Source of the DNA: a bacterium
Lineage (GTDB): Bacteria > RBG-13-66-14
Direction: 5' to 3'
NCBI GenBank assembly: GCA_035528375.1
Contig: DATKYS010000108.1
Span: 1 to 5,129, forward strand
Length of the DNA stretch: 5,129 nt
The notes under the pieces were generated by a model. That model was not told the DNA's origin and searched no databases. It saw nothing but the letters and a program-made list of their open reading frames with translations. The translations under genes and the position numbers were made by a program. Positions within the stretch are counted from its first letter, which is position 1; every line of letters starts with the position of its first letter. Shown piece by piece: positions 1-4,251 of this stretch.

Positions 1-1
1 G

Positions 2-124
2 GTCTATCACGGCGGCTTCAAGCGAAACTTCCACCTGTTCATCAGAGAAATGGAGTTCCGCTTCAACCACCGAAACGACCCGGATATGCTACCCTATCTG
101 AAAAGCATCCTCTTTGGTCCATGA
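2..124 (+). CDS. IS1595/ISXO2-like transposase, C-terminal end (5' part outside window)
   Basis: Frame 2 is open from the window edge to a TGA and gives the last 40 residues of a protein. The stretch FHLFIREMEFRFNHRND resembles the C-terminus of DDE transposases of the ISXO2-like (IS1595 family) type, where an aromatic-rich 'EFRFNHR' helix closes the catalytic domain. The catalytic residues lie upstream and cannot be seen, so whether the element is intact is unknown. The protein would cut and join the ends of its own insertion sequence. It is codirectional with the ferritin/superoxide reductase unit and no terminator separates them, so read-through from the element is possible. The family call rests on motif memory from a short fragment; a related DDE family is the main alternative. 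Confidence 0.72.
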   Translation, partial: VYHGGFKRNFHLFIREMEFRFNHRNDPDMLPYLKSILFGP

Positions 125-144
125 ACGTGTGTGATGCCAAACCC
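124..144. repeat. Possible right-end terminal inverted repeat of the insertion sequence
   Basis: Immediately after the transposase stop lies a segment that, read inward from position 144 on the minus strand, begins GGGTTTGGCATCACACACG. IS1595-family ends usually start with G residues and lie a few bases beyond the transposase stop, so position and composition fit. The left end is outside the window, so neither the repeat partner nor a target duplication can be checked. If 144 is the boundary, the following AT-rich bases 145-152 would be the flanking target copy. This is an inference. Confidence 0.35.
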
Positions 145-164
145 AAATTAAAAAAGGAGTCGCT

Positions 165-662
165 ATGGGTACGAAAGGGACCGAGATAGTCGGCATGGAC
201 ACGGGAAAGCTCATCGGGGAGCTCAACCGGGCCCTGGCCGACGAGTGGCTGGCCTACTACCAATACTGGCTGGGGGCGAAGGTCATCCAGGGCCCCCTGC
301 GGGAGGCGGCCATGGACGAGCTCATCGAGCATGCCGACGACGAGCTCCGGCACGCGGGACTCATCGCCGACCGCATCCTCCAGCTCGGCGGCACGCCGGT
401 GCTCAAGCCCGAGGAGTGGTACAAAATCACCAACTGCGGCTACGACGCCCCGACCGACCCCCACGTCCGTAAAATCCTGGAGCAGAACATCGCGGGCGAA
501 CGCTGCGCCATCGGCGTTTATCAGAAGCTCACCACCCTGGTCAAAGACGCCGACCCCATCACCTACCACATGCTCCTGACCGTTCTCGCCGACGAGGTCG
601 AGCACGAGGACGACCTGGAATCCGTTCTCGAGGACCTGGACCTGATGATGAAAAAAGGCTGA
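165..662 (+). CDS. Dps-like ferritin (DPSL / thioferritin, Bacteroides-type)
   Basis: A 165-residue ferritin-like four-helix protein, close to the family's usual length. Expected role: a hollow cage in the cytoplasm that oxidises Fe(II), preferably with H2O2, and stores the mineral. Visible di-iron ligands are E27 (in ADEWLAYYQYW), E60 and H63 (ExxH in helix B), E112, and E144/H147 (ExxH in helix D). C91 and C114 match the cysteine pair that marks DPSL proteins, placed beside the metal site, here 23 residues apart. The N-terminal text ELNRALADEWLAYYQYW and 'GGTPVL' recall the Bacteroides DPSL protein. The ATG is chosen because AAGGAG (154-159) precedes it by 5 bases; M11 is a less likely start. 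It is followed after 34 bp by superoxide reductase with no terminator between, so the two are probably cotranscribed. Distinguishing it from bacterioferritin: no haem-ligand methionine was recognised, and the cysteine pair favours DPSL. Confidence 0.88.
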   Translation: MGTKGTEIVGMDTGKLIGELNRALADEWLAYYQYWLGAKVIQGPLREAAMDELIEHADDELRHAGLIADRILQLGGTPVLKPEEWYKITNCGYDAPTDPHVRKILEQNIAGERCAIGVYQKLTTLVKDADPITYHMLLTVLADEVEHEDDLESVLEDLDLMMKKG

Positions 663-696
663 CAGACGGACGATCCCGGTAATTTAAGGAGGCCCG

Positions 697-1095
697 ATGG
701 CTGAACACATCGCCGAGAAAATCCAGTCGGCGGACTGGAAGTCGGAGAAGCACGTGCCGGTCATCACCTGTCCGGACACAGTCAAACCGGACGAGTGGAC
801 TCAAGTGACGGTAACCCTGGGCAAGGAAATTGCCCATCCCAACACCACGGAGCACCACATCCGCTGGATAAAGGCGTTCTTCGTGCCGGACGGCGCGAAG
901 TTCGTCTACGACCTGGGCGTCTTCGAGTTCAACGCCCACGGCGAGTCCACCGACGGCCCCAACACCGGCCCGGTGTACACCCACCACGAGGCGACGTTCT
1001 CCTTCAAGACCGCCAAGCCCGGCACGCTCAACGCGCTCGCCTACTGCAACATCCACGGGCTGTGGGAATCGAGCAAGCGGGTGAACCTCGGTTAG
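697..1095 (+). CDS. sorA: Superoxide reductase (neelaredoxin-type, class II, single iron centre)
   Basis: A 132-residue protein that reduces superoxide to H2O2 without releasing O2, a cytoplasmic defence typical of anaerobes. All residues of the catalytic Fe(His)4Cys centre are visible: H19 inside the EKH motif (E17-K18-H19, where the Glu and Lys are the known active-site residues), H47 and H53 (six apart), and C117 and H120 in CNIHGLW. The spacings H47-H53 and C117-H120 equal those in characterised archaeal superoxide reductases. There is no N-terminal desulforedoxin domain, so it is the short 1Fe form and needs an outside electron donor such as rubredoxin, which is not encoded in this window. 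AAGGAGG (686-692) sits 4 bases before the ATG. It follows the ferritin gene by 34 bp and is closed by a strong terminator, so the pair looks like one operon. Confidence 0.95.
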   Translation: MAEHIAEKIQSADWKSEKHVPVITCPDTVKPDEWTQVTVTLGKEIAHPNTTEHHIRWIKAFFVPDGAKFVYDLGVFEFNAHGESTDGPNTGPVYTHHEATFSFKTAKPGTLNALAYCNIHGLWESSKRVNLG

Positions 1096-1120
1096 CGGAA
1101 ACGCCGCGCCAACGATTCGA

Positions 1121-1147
1121 GGCCGCCCAGGGGCGGCCTTCTTTTTC
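1121..1147 (+). terminator. Rho-independent terminator of the ferritin-sorA unit
   Basis: GGCCGCCC at 1121-1128 is the perfect reverse complement of GGGCGGCC at 1131-1138, leaving a tight loop (in practice about 7 bp around a 4-base loop). A T-rich run, TTCTTTTTC, follows. It lies 25 bp after the superoxide reductase stop. Confidence 0.9.
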
Positions 1148-1453
1148 GTACATCATCACCAACGTCTTACGGGCATTCCGACCGGTTCTCTTTTCGGGAA
1201 AGAGGCGGGACACCCACGCCGCGGGAGCCGGGCGGCGGACTGTAACTCCTCGGCCACTTTTCGATAGCAGACGATGGCGGAGGAAAAATTGGTTCAGGCG
1301 TATTACTATGATAATGTGCTCGTTATATTCAATGAGAGTTACATTTGTATGACTTAAAATATTCGCAATCTGTAATGTAATTACATAAGAAACACGCTAT
1401 AATTCTCCCGCGGTTCGAAACATTCAACCCTAACCTGTAATGGAGGGAAAACC
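1148..1453. other. Long intergenic region: GC-rich first half, AT-rich regulatory second half
   Basis: No convincing gene lies here. The first half (about 1148-1290) is GC-rich and contains two small hairpins without T tracts: CTCTTT/AAAGAG at 1188-1204, and CGCCGC/GCGGCG at 1217-1237. The second half (about 1290-1405) is sharply AT-rich compared with everything around it and holds several -10-like words and TTACAT/TGTAA half-sites, so it is most likely the control region of the downstream ferritin. A 27-codon ORF at 1274-1357 has no ribosome binding site and is not called as a gene. Confidence 0.6.
1375..1403 (+). promoter_or_regulatory. Promoter and probable operator of the second DPSL ferritin
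   Basis: A perfect TATAAT lies at 1398-1403, about 50 bp before the ferritin ATG. The expected -35 position (1375-1380, 17-bp spacing) is a poor match (ATGTAA) but is the left half of a perfect 12-bp palindrome, ATGTAATTACAT (1375-1386). A further TGTAA starts at 1371 and another TTACAT at 1339-1344, 42 bp (about four helical turns) upstream of the palindrome's TTACAT. A weak -35 overlapped by a palindrome suggests control by a dimeric regulator. The sequence is not a clear PerR, Fur or FNR box, so the regulator is unknown. Confidence 0.55.
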
Positions 1454-2005
1454 ATGGCCAAAGTCGCCAGAGAGATGGTGGAAAAAGCCGGCGTGGACGT
1501 GGACAAGCTCCTGGACATGCTGGTGAAGAACGCCGCCGCCGAGCTCACCACCTATTACTACTACACCATCCTGCGGTCCAACCTCACGGGCCTGGACGGC
1601 GAGACCCTGAAGGAGATCGCCGAGACAGCCCGGGTCGAGGACCGCAACCACTTCGAGGCGCTCTTCCCGCGCATCTACGAGCTGGGCGGCAAGCTGCCCG
1701 ACGACATGAAGAAGTTCCACGACCTGTCCGCCTGCCCCCCGGCCCACCTCCCCGCGGACATCTCCGACGTCAAAGCCATCCTCGGGGTGCTCGTGGCGGC
1801 GGAGCGCTGCGCCGTCCGCGGCTACACAGAAATCTGCCACATGACCGCGGGCAAGGACCACCGGACCTACGACCTCGTCCTGGCCATCCTCAACGAGGAG
1901 ATAGAGCACGAGTCCTGGTTCTCGGAATTCCTCGGCGAGGGACCCTCGGGGCACTTCTTGCGGCGCGGCGAAACCTCGCCCTTCGTCTCGAAGTTTCTGA
2001 GGTAG
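1454..2005 (+). CDS. Dps-like ferritin (DPSL / thioferritin, Sulfolobus-type)
   Basis: A 183-residue protein strongly resembling the DPSL of Sulfolobus solfataricus along its length: AAAELTTYYYYTILR in helix A, VEDRNHFE in helix B, the loop SAC..., AERCAVR in helix C, and NEEIEHESWF then PSGHF near the C-terminus. Di-iron ligands visible are E30, E62, H66, E117, E149 and H152. C94 and C119 are 25 residues apart, the same spacing as the conserved cysteine pair described for the Sulfolobus protein. Expected role: a 12-subunit cage that consumes H2O2 while oxidising Fe(II), limiting Fenton damage. The start is fixed by GGAGGG (1442-1447) 6 bases upstream. It has its own promoter region and terminator, so it is a single-gene unit. 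It is clearly paralogous to, but diverged from, the ferritin at 165-662. 'Bacterioferritin' or 'rubrerythrin-like' are the likely automatic labels. Confidence 0.92.
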   Translation: MAKVAREMVEKAGVDVDKLLDMLVKNAAAELTTYYYYTILRSNLTGLDGETLKEIAETARVEDRNHFEALFPRIYELGGKLPDDMKKFHDLSACPPAHLPADISDVKAILGVLVAAERCAVRGYTEICHMTAGKDHRTYDLVLAILNEEIEHESWFSEFLGEGPSGHFLRRGETSPFVSKFLR

Positions 2006-2021
2006 GGGCGCACCGCTGAAG

Positions 2022-2046
2022 AAGCCGGCCTTCGGGTCGGCTTTTT
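2022..2046 (+). terminator. Rho-independent terminator after the second DPSL ferritin
   Basis: A 9-bp stem, AAGCCGGCC (2022-2030) with GGTCGGCTT (2035-2043, one G-U pair), encloses a stable TTCG tetraloop and runs into a T5 tract (2042-2046). It begins 17 bp after the stop codon. Confidence 0.92.
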
Positions 2047-2063
2047 AAAACCCATTCGGCCGG

Positions 2064-2092
2064 TTGCGGGGACGGCCGGCCCGTGGTAAAGT
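2064..2092 (+). promoter_or_regulatory. Possible extended -10 promoter giving a leaderless DUF1858 transcript
   Basis: TGG precedes TAAAGT (2087-2092), forming an extended -10 with four of six consensus bases. A weak TTGCGG lies 17 bp upstream (2064-2069). The -10 ends 6 bases before the ATG at 2099, so transcription would begin at about the A of the start codon. The absence of any Shine-Dalgarno sequence before 2099 agrees with a leaderless message. The -35 region overlaps an imperfect inverted repeat (GGCCGG 2058-2063 with CCGGCC 2076-2081). Confidence 0.42.
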
Positions 2093-2098
2093 TTAACC

Positions 2099-2308
2099 AT
2101 GTCGCTAAAAGACACCAGCGTGGAGCGGCTCCTGGAGGAGCACCCGGCGGCCGCCGACTGGCTCCTGAAAAGGGGAATCGTCTGCCTGCGCTGCGGCGAG
2201 CCATTCTGGGGCACCCTGGCCGAGCTTCTCGGCAACAAGGGGTATGCCGCGGGGGACGTGGAGAAAATCGTCGCCGAGCTGAACGCATTCCTGGAAAAGG
2301 GGGAGTGA
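2099..2308 (+). CDS. DUF1858 small redox-disulfide protein, copy 1
   Basis: A 69-residue protein built of a single DUF1858-like domain, a small helical fold also described as the hybrid-cluster-protein-associated redox disulfide domain. The family pattern is visible: an N-terminal TSVERLLEEHP helix, then the RGIVCLRCGE turn with C29 and C32 in CxxC, then VEKIVAELNAFLEKG as the last helix. The paired cysteines suggest thiol redox or metal binding; the exact function of the family is not known. It has no signal peptide and is probably cytoplasmic. No Shine-Dalgarno precedes the ATG, and a -10-like element ends 6 bases upstream, suggesting a leaderless message. Its TGA overlaps the ATG of copy 2 by one base. 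The start is supported by gap-free alignment with copy 2 from residue 1. Confidence 0.82.
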   Translation: MSLKDTSVERLLEEHPAAADWLLKRGIVCLRCGEPFWGTLAELLGNKGYAAGDVEKIVAELNAFLEKGE

Positions 2309-2517
2309 TGGTGACCAAGGACACGTCGGTCAAGACCGTCCTCGCGGAGCACCCCAAGGCCGCCGACTGGTTCCAGCAGCGCGGCATCATCTGCCTGCGC
2401 TGCAACGAGGTCTTCCCCGGCACCGTGGGCGAGCTCCTGGCGACCAAACGCTACCGGCCGAACCAGGTCGAGGAGATAATCGGCTGGCTCAACGGCTACC
2501 TGGAGGAGAAAGGGTAG
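2308..2517 (+). CDS. DUF1858 small redox-disulfide protein, copy 2
   Basis: A second 69-residue DUF1858-like protein, aligning with copy 1 without gaps at 37 of 69 identical positions. C29 and C32 sit in IICLRCNE, and the flanking KDTSV, EHP, AADW and GT elements are shared. The ATG at 2308 is chosen over upstream in-frame starts because the domain begins there, GGGGGAG (2299-2305) lies just before it, and its A is the last base of the copy 1 stop (TGATG), an arrangement typical of translational coupling. The two copies arose by tandem duplication and have diverged, most at the residues following the CxxC and in the third quarter. A coupled pair made in equal amounts could form a heterodimer, which is an inference. 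No convincing terminator follows; only a 5-bp stem without a T tract is seen at 2519-2534. Confidence 0.82.
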   Translation: MVTKDTSVKTVLAEHPKAADWFQQRGIICLRCNEVFPGTVGELLATKRYRPNQVEEIIGWLNGYLEEKG

Positions 2518-2586
2518 CGTCGTTCCCCCACGACTGTCGCAAACATAAGCACACCCCAGGCTTTCAGCGACTGAGCTTTGGACAAA

Positions 2587-2615
2587 TTGAAAGGTGACCA
2601 ATTAGGCTGTATAAT
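2587..2615 (+). promoter_or_regulatory. Near-consensus sigma-70-type promoter of the lipoprotein gene
   Basis: TTGAAA (2587-2592) and TATAAT (2610-2615) are separated by exactly 17 bp, five of six and six of six consensus matches. Transcription would begin near 2622, giving a leader of roughly 35 bases that contains AAGGAGGT. It is the best-matching promoter found in the window. Confidence 0.8.
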
Positions 2616-2635
2616 TAAGTAATTTTAAAGTCACC
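2593..2635. repeat. Inverted repeat GGTGAC...GTCACC flanking the -10 region
   Basis: GGTGAC (2593-2598, directly after the -35) and GTCACC (2630-2635, in the early transcribed region) are perfect reverse complements, centred 37 bp apart on either side of the -10 and start site. Because the left arm is upstream of the expected start site, the repeat would act as DNA rather than as an RNA hairpin. It may be a pair of operator half-sites; a chance 6-bp match is also possible. Confidence 0.3.
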
Positions 2636-2656
2636 ACACTAAAAGGAGGTCCGATC

Positions 2657-3256
2657 ATGAGAAACTCGATAAAAACCCTCCTCGCACTGCTCTGCACCCT
2701 CGTTCTGGCCCTAGTTCCGGGCTGCGCCAGCTCCACCGGGGACGGTGATGGAAACGGCGACGACCACAGCCTCGGCTGGGGCCGCGACCTGGCCGACGCC
2801 GTCCGCGATGAGGAACTGCCCGATGGTTCTCTGTACAATATCGTCTGCATTGACGTGACGGACGACGGCGAGCCCGAGGAAGACCAGTCCTGGCAGTTCT
2901 ACTACGCCGAGCTGCCGGGCGGACCCGATGAGGACGTTCTGATCGTCACCGTCCAGTACAACGGTTCAACGTTCACCATATGGGAAACCGATTCCAGCCT
3001 TCCCCTGGAAGGCCTGCCCGACTACGACGACGCCGGGCCCTGGGTCGAGGCCGCCGCCGAGGCCCTGGCCGATGAGGGCTACCCCGATTGGCTTCCACAG
3101 AGCCTGGTCGTCGAGCCTTACGACGGGGACGACTTCCCCGGCACCACCAACTGGGCCGCCCTCGGTTTCGTTCCCCCGGATTCCCCGGGTCAGGCAACCG
3201 TGGCCGTGGACACGGACACCAACGATGTGCTGGACGTGGAAGTCTTCCTGCCCTAG
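2657..3256 (+). CDS. Orphan acidic lipoprotein of unknown function
   Basis: A 199-residue protein not recognised as a member of a named family. Residues 1-22 form a lipoprotein signal peptide: basic start (R2, K6), hydrophobic stretch LLALLCTLVLALV, then lipobox V20-P21-G22-C23. Proline at -2 is unusual but tolerated. C23 would be lipidated and anchor the protein outside the cytoplasmic membrane. A short flexible linker rich in Gly, Asp and Asn (24-36) follows. The rest is very rich in Asp and Glu and has two regions with alternating strands: about 60-112 (YNIVCIDV, WQFYYAEL, VLIVTVQYNG) and 150-199. The last segment, ATVAVDTDTNDVLDVEVFL, loosely recalls the strand-turn-strand of PepSY-like repeats, which is a guess. 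AAGGAGGT (2643-2650) sets the start. It has its own strong promoter and a terminator, so it is monocistronic. Confidence 0.85.
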   Translation: MRNSIKTLLALLCTLVLALVPGCASSTGDGDGNGDDHSLGWGRDLADAVRDEELPDGSLYNIVCIDVTDDGEPEEDQSWQFYYAELPGGPDEDVLIVTVQYNGSTFTIWETDSSLPLEGLPDYDDAGPWVEAAAEALADEGYPDWLPQSLVVEPYDGDDFPGTTNWAALGFVPPDSPGQATVAVDTDTNDVLDVEVFLP

Positions 3257-3272
3257 CCTAAGCGGACGGGAA

Positions 3273-3302
3273 AAAGAGGCGGCCAATCGGGGCCGCCTTT
3301 TT
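3273..3302. terminator. Bidirectional terminator between convergent units
   Basis: GGCGGCC (3278-3284) pairs with GGCCGCC (3291-3297) around a 6-base loop. The hairpin has an A-rich run on its left (3271-3277) and TTTTT (3298-3302) on its right, so either strand yields a stem followed by U residues. It lies between the stops of the lipoprotein gene (+) and dtd (-) and can end both transcripts. Confidence 0.88.
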
Positions 3303-3322
3303 ATCCCGGTAACGAAATCCGG

Positions 3323-3775
3323 TCAACGTCCGTGCTCCCGCTCCAGGATGAGCGTGACCGGGCCGTCGTTCACCAGGCTCAGGTGCATGTGGGCGCCGAA
3401 GACGCCCTCGGCCACGTTGAACCCCCTCTCGCGCAGCATCTGCGCGAATTTTTTGCACATAGGCTCCGCCAGTTCAGGCGGGGCGCTTTTTATGTAGCTC
3501 GGCCGCCGACCCTTGCGGCAGTCGCCGTAGAGCGTGAACTGGCTCACCACCAGCAGCTCACCCAGCCCCAGATCGCGCAGGGAGCGGTTCAGCTTCCCCT
3601 CCTCGTCGCGGCACACACGCAGGTCCAGGACCTTTTCCGCCATCCAGGCGAGCTCCGCCTCGGTGTCGTCGGCGGCTATGGCGACCAGAAGGACGTGGCC
3701 GAAGCCGATTTTCCCGACCACGCGGCCGTCCACCTCGACCCGCGCTTCCGAAACGTGTTGCAGGACTACGCGCAA
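3323..3775 (-). CDS. dtd: D-aminoacyl-tRNA deacylase (DTD)
   Basis: A 150-residue cytoplasmic enzyme (family usually about 145) that removes D-amino acids, and glycine mischarged on tRNA-Ala, from tRNAs. The two signature motifs are present: SQFTLYGD (78-85), which carries the SQxTL active-site strand, and NDGPVT (136-141) with the Gly138-cisPro139 pair that excludes L-amino acids. Other family text includes GKLNRSL, RKGRRPSY and GVFGAHM. The start codon is TTG at 3775-3773: the family N-terminus (MRVVLQHV) begins there and AGGAG (3786-3782) lies 6 bases upstream, while no ATG fits. The Shine-Dalgarno overlaps the TAG stop of the preceding gene, so dtd is the last gene of the minus-strand operon and is probably translationally coupled. 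It ends before a bidirectional terminator. Confidence 0.96.
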   Translation of the reverse strand: MRVVLQHVSEARVEVDGRVVGKIGFGHVLLVAIAADDTEAELAWMAEKVLDLRVCRDEEGKLNRSLRDLGLGELLVVSQFTLYGDCRKGRRPSYIKSAPPELAEPMCKKFAQMLRERGFNVAEGVFGAHMHLSLVNDGPVTLILEREHGR

Positions 3776-3784
3776 AAATCGCTC

Positions 3785-4249
3785 CTAGGCCGGCTCCGCT
3801 TCTTCCAGCGTATAGAGCGTGTCGCAGAACGGGCAGTGCACCGCCGGGACGCCCTCTATTTTAGTGATGTGCCCGGTGGAGACCGCCGCGCCGCAGTTGG
3901 GGCAGCGGGTTTTTATCCGGACCGGCCGCCGCGTCGGCCGCTCCGGCCCCTTTAGGCGCCCCAGGACTTCCCTGAAATCGGCGTTGCGCTCCAGGAGGGC
4001 GTCTTTCGCCGCGGAGGAGACCCGGATGGTGGCGCGGATGAAGAAGACGAGCGTGAAGAGGAAAAATCCGCCGACGACCCAGGGGAGGAAGCCCCACCCG
4101 ATGATGACGCCGAAGGTGATGCCCGGCCCCAGAACGGTGCAGCCGATGATGAAGAGTACGACCCAGCGCAGGAGATGACCGTAATGCGGGGCCACACGCG
4201 GGTCGTGCCGCACGTTGGTGACGTCCAGGCCGTTCACGACGAAGCGCAT
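3785..4249 (-). CDS. Two-helix membrane protein with C-terminal zinc ribbon, function unknown
   Basis: A 154-residue protein not recognised by name. A short polar N-terminus (1-24) precedes two likely membrane helices at about 27-50 (LLRWVVLFIIGCTVLGPGITFGVII) and 54-72 (FLPWVVGGFFLFTLVFFI), joined by a very short turn. A charged cytoplasmic-looking stretch (73-112) follows, including AKDALLERNADFREVLGRLK, probably helical. The C-terminus carries CPNC (C116, C119) and CPFC (C139, C142), a four-cysteine zinc-ribbon knuckle pair 19 residues apart. The ribbon could bind a protein or nucleic acid partner at the membrane; that is an inference. It starts 2 bases after the stop of the upstream gene and its own stop overlaps the dtd Shine-Dalgarno, so it is embedded in the operon. 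The start ATG is supported by this spacing. Confidence 0.8.
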   Translation of the reverse strand: MRFVVNGLDVTNVRHDPRVAPHYGHLLRWVVLFIIGCTVLGPGITFGVIIGWGFLPWVVGGFFLFTLVFFIRATIRVSSAAKDALLERNADFREVLGRLKGPERPTRRPVRIKTRCPNCGAAVSTGHITKIEGVPAVHCPFCDTLYTLEEAEPA

Positions 4250-4251
4250 GG

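Noticed and set aside
63-1056. Long minus-strand open frames (63-605 and 559-1056) opposite the ferritin and superoxide reductase genes
   Set aside because: They are antisense to genes with unmistakable family motifs. GC-rich coding DNA leaves the opposite strand short of stops, and the translations are Val/Gly/Arg-rich with no recognisable domain or Shine-Dalgarno.
1188-1237. Two small hairpins as a riboswitch or small RNA
   Set aside because: Six-base stems only, no T tract, no recognisable promoter ahead of them and no known motif.
795-1352. Plus-strand frame overlapping the superoxide reductase and running into the intergenic region
   Set aside because: Its first half is an Arg/Pro-rich shifted reading of sorA and it then crosses the terminator at 1121-1147; no ribosome site.
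2083-2307. Upstream extension of the second DUF1858 gene to a start at 2083
   Set aside because: The extension is a shifted reading of copy 1, and the two copies align residue for residue from ATG 2308.
2519-2534. Hairpin GTCGT/ACGAC after the second DUF1858 gene as a terminator
   Set aside because: Only 5 bp and followed by no T tract.
1867-2601. Minus-strand 244-codon frame across the ferritin end and the DUF1858 pair, and its 1890-2447 neighbour
   Set aside because: It runs antisense through three well-supported genes, a terminator and promoters, and the translation resembles no family.
3332-3955. Plus-strand 207-codon frame opposite dtd
   Set aside because: Antisense shadow of dtd and the zinc-ribbon gene; no promoter or ribosome site, and it begins just after the terminator of the lipoprotein gene.
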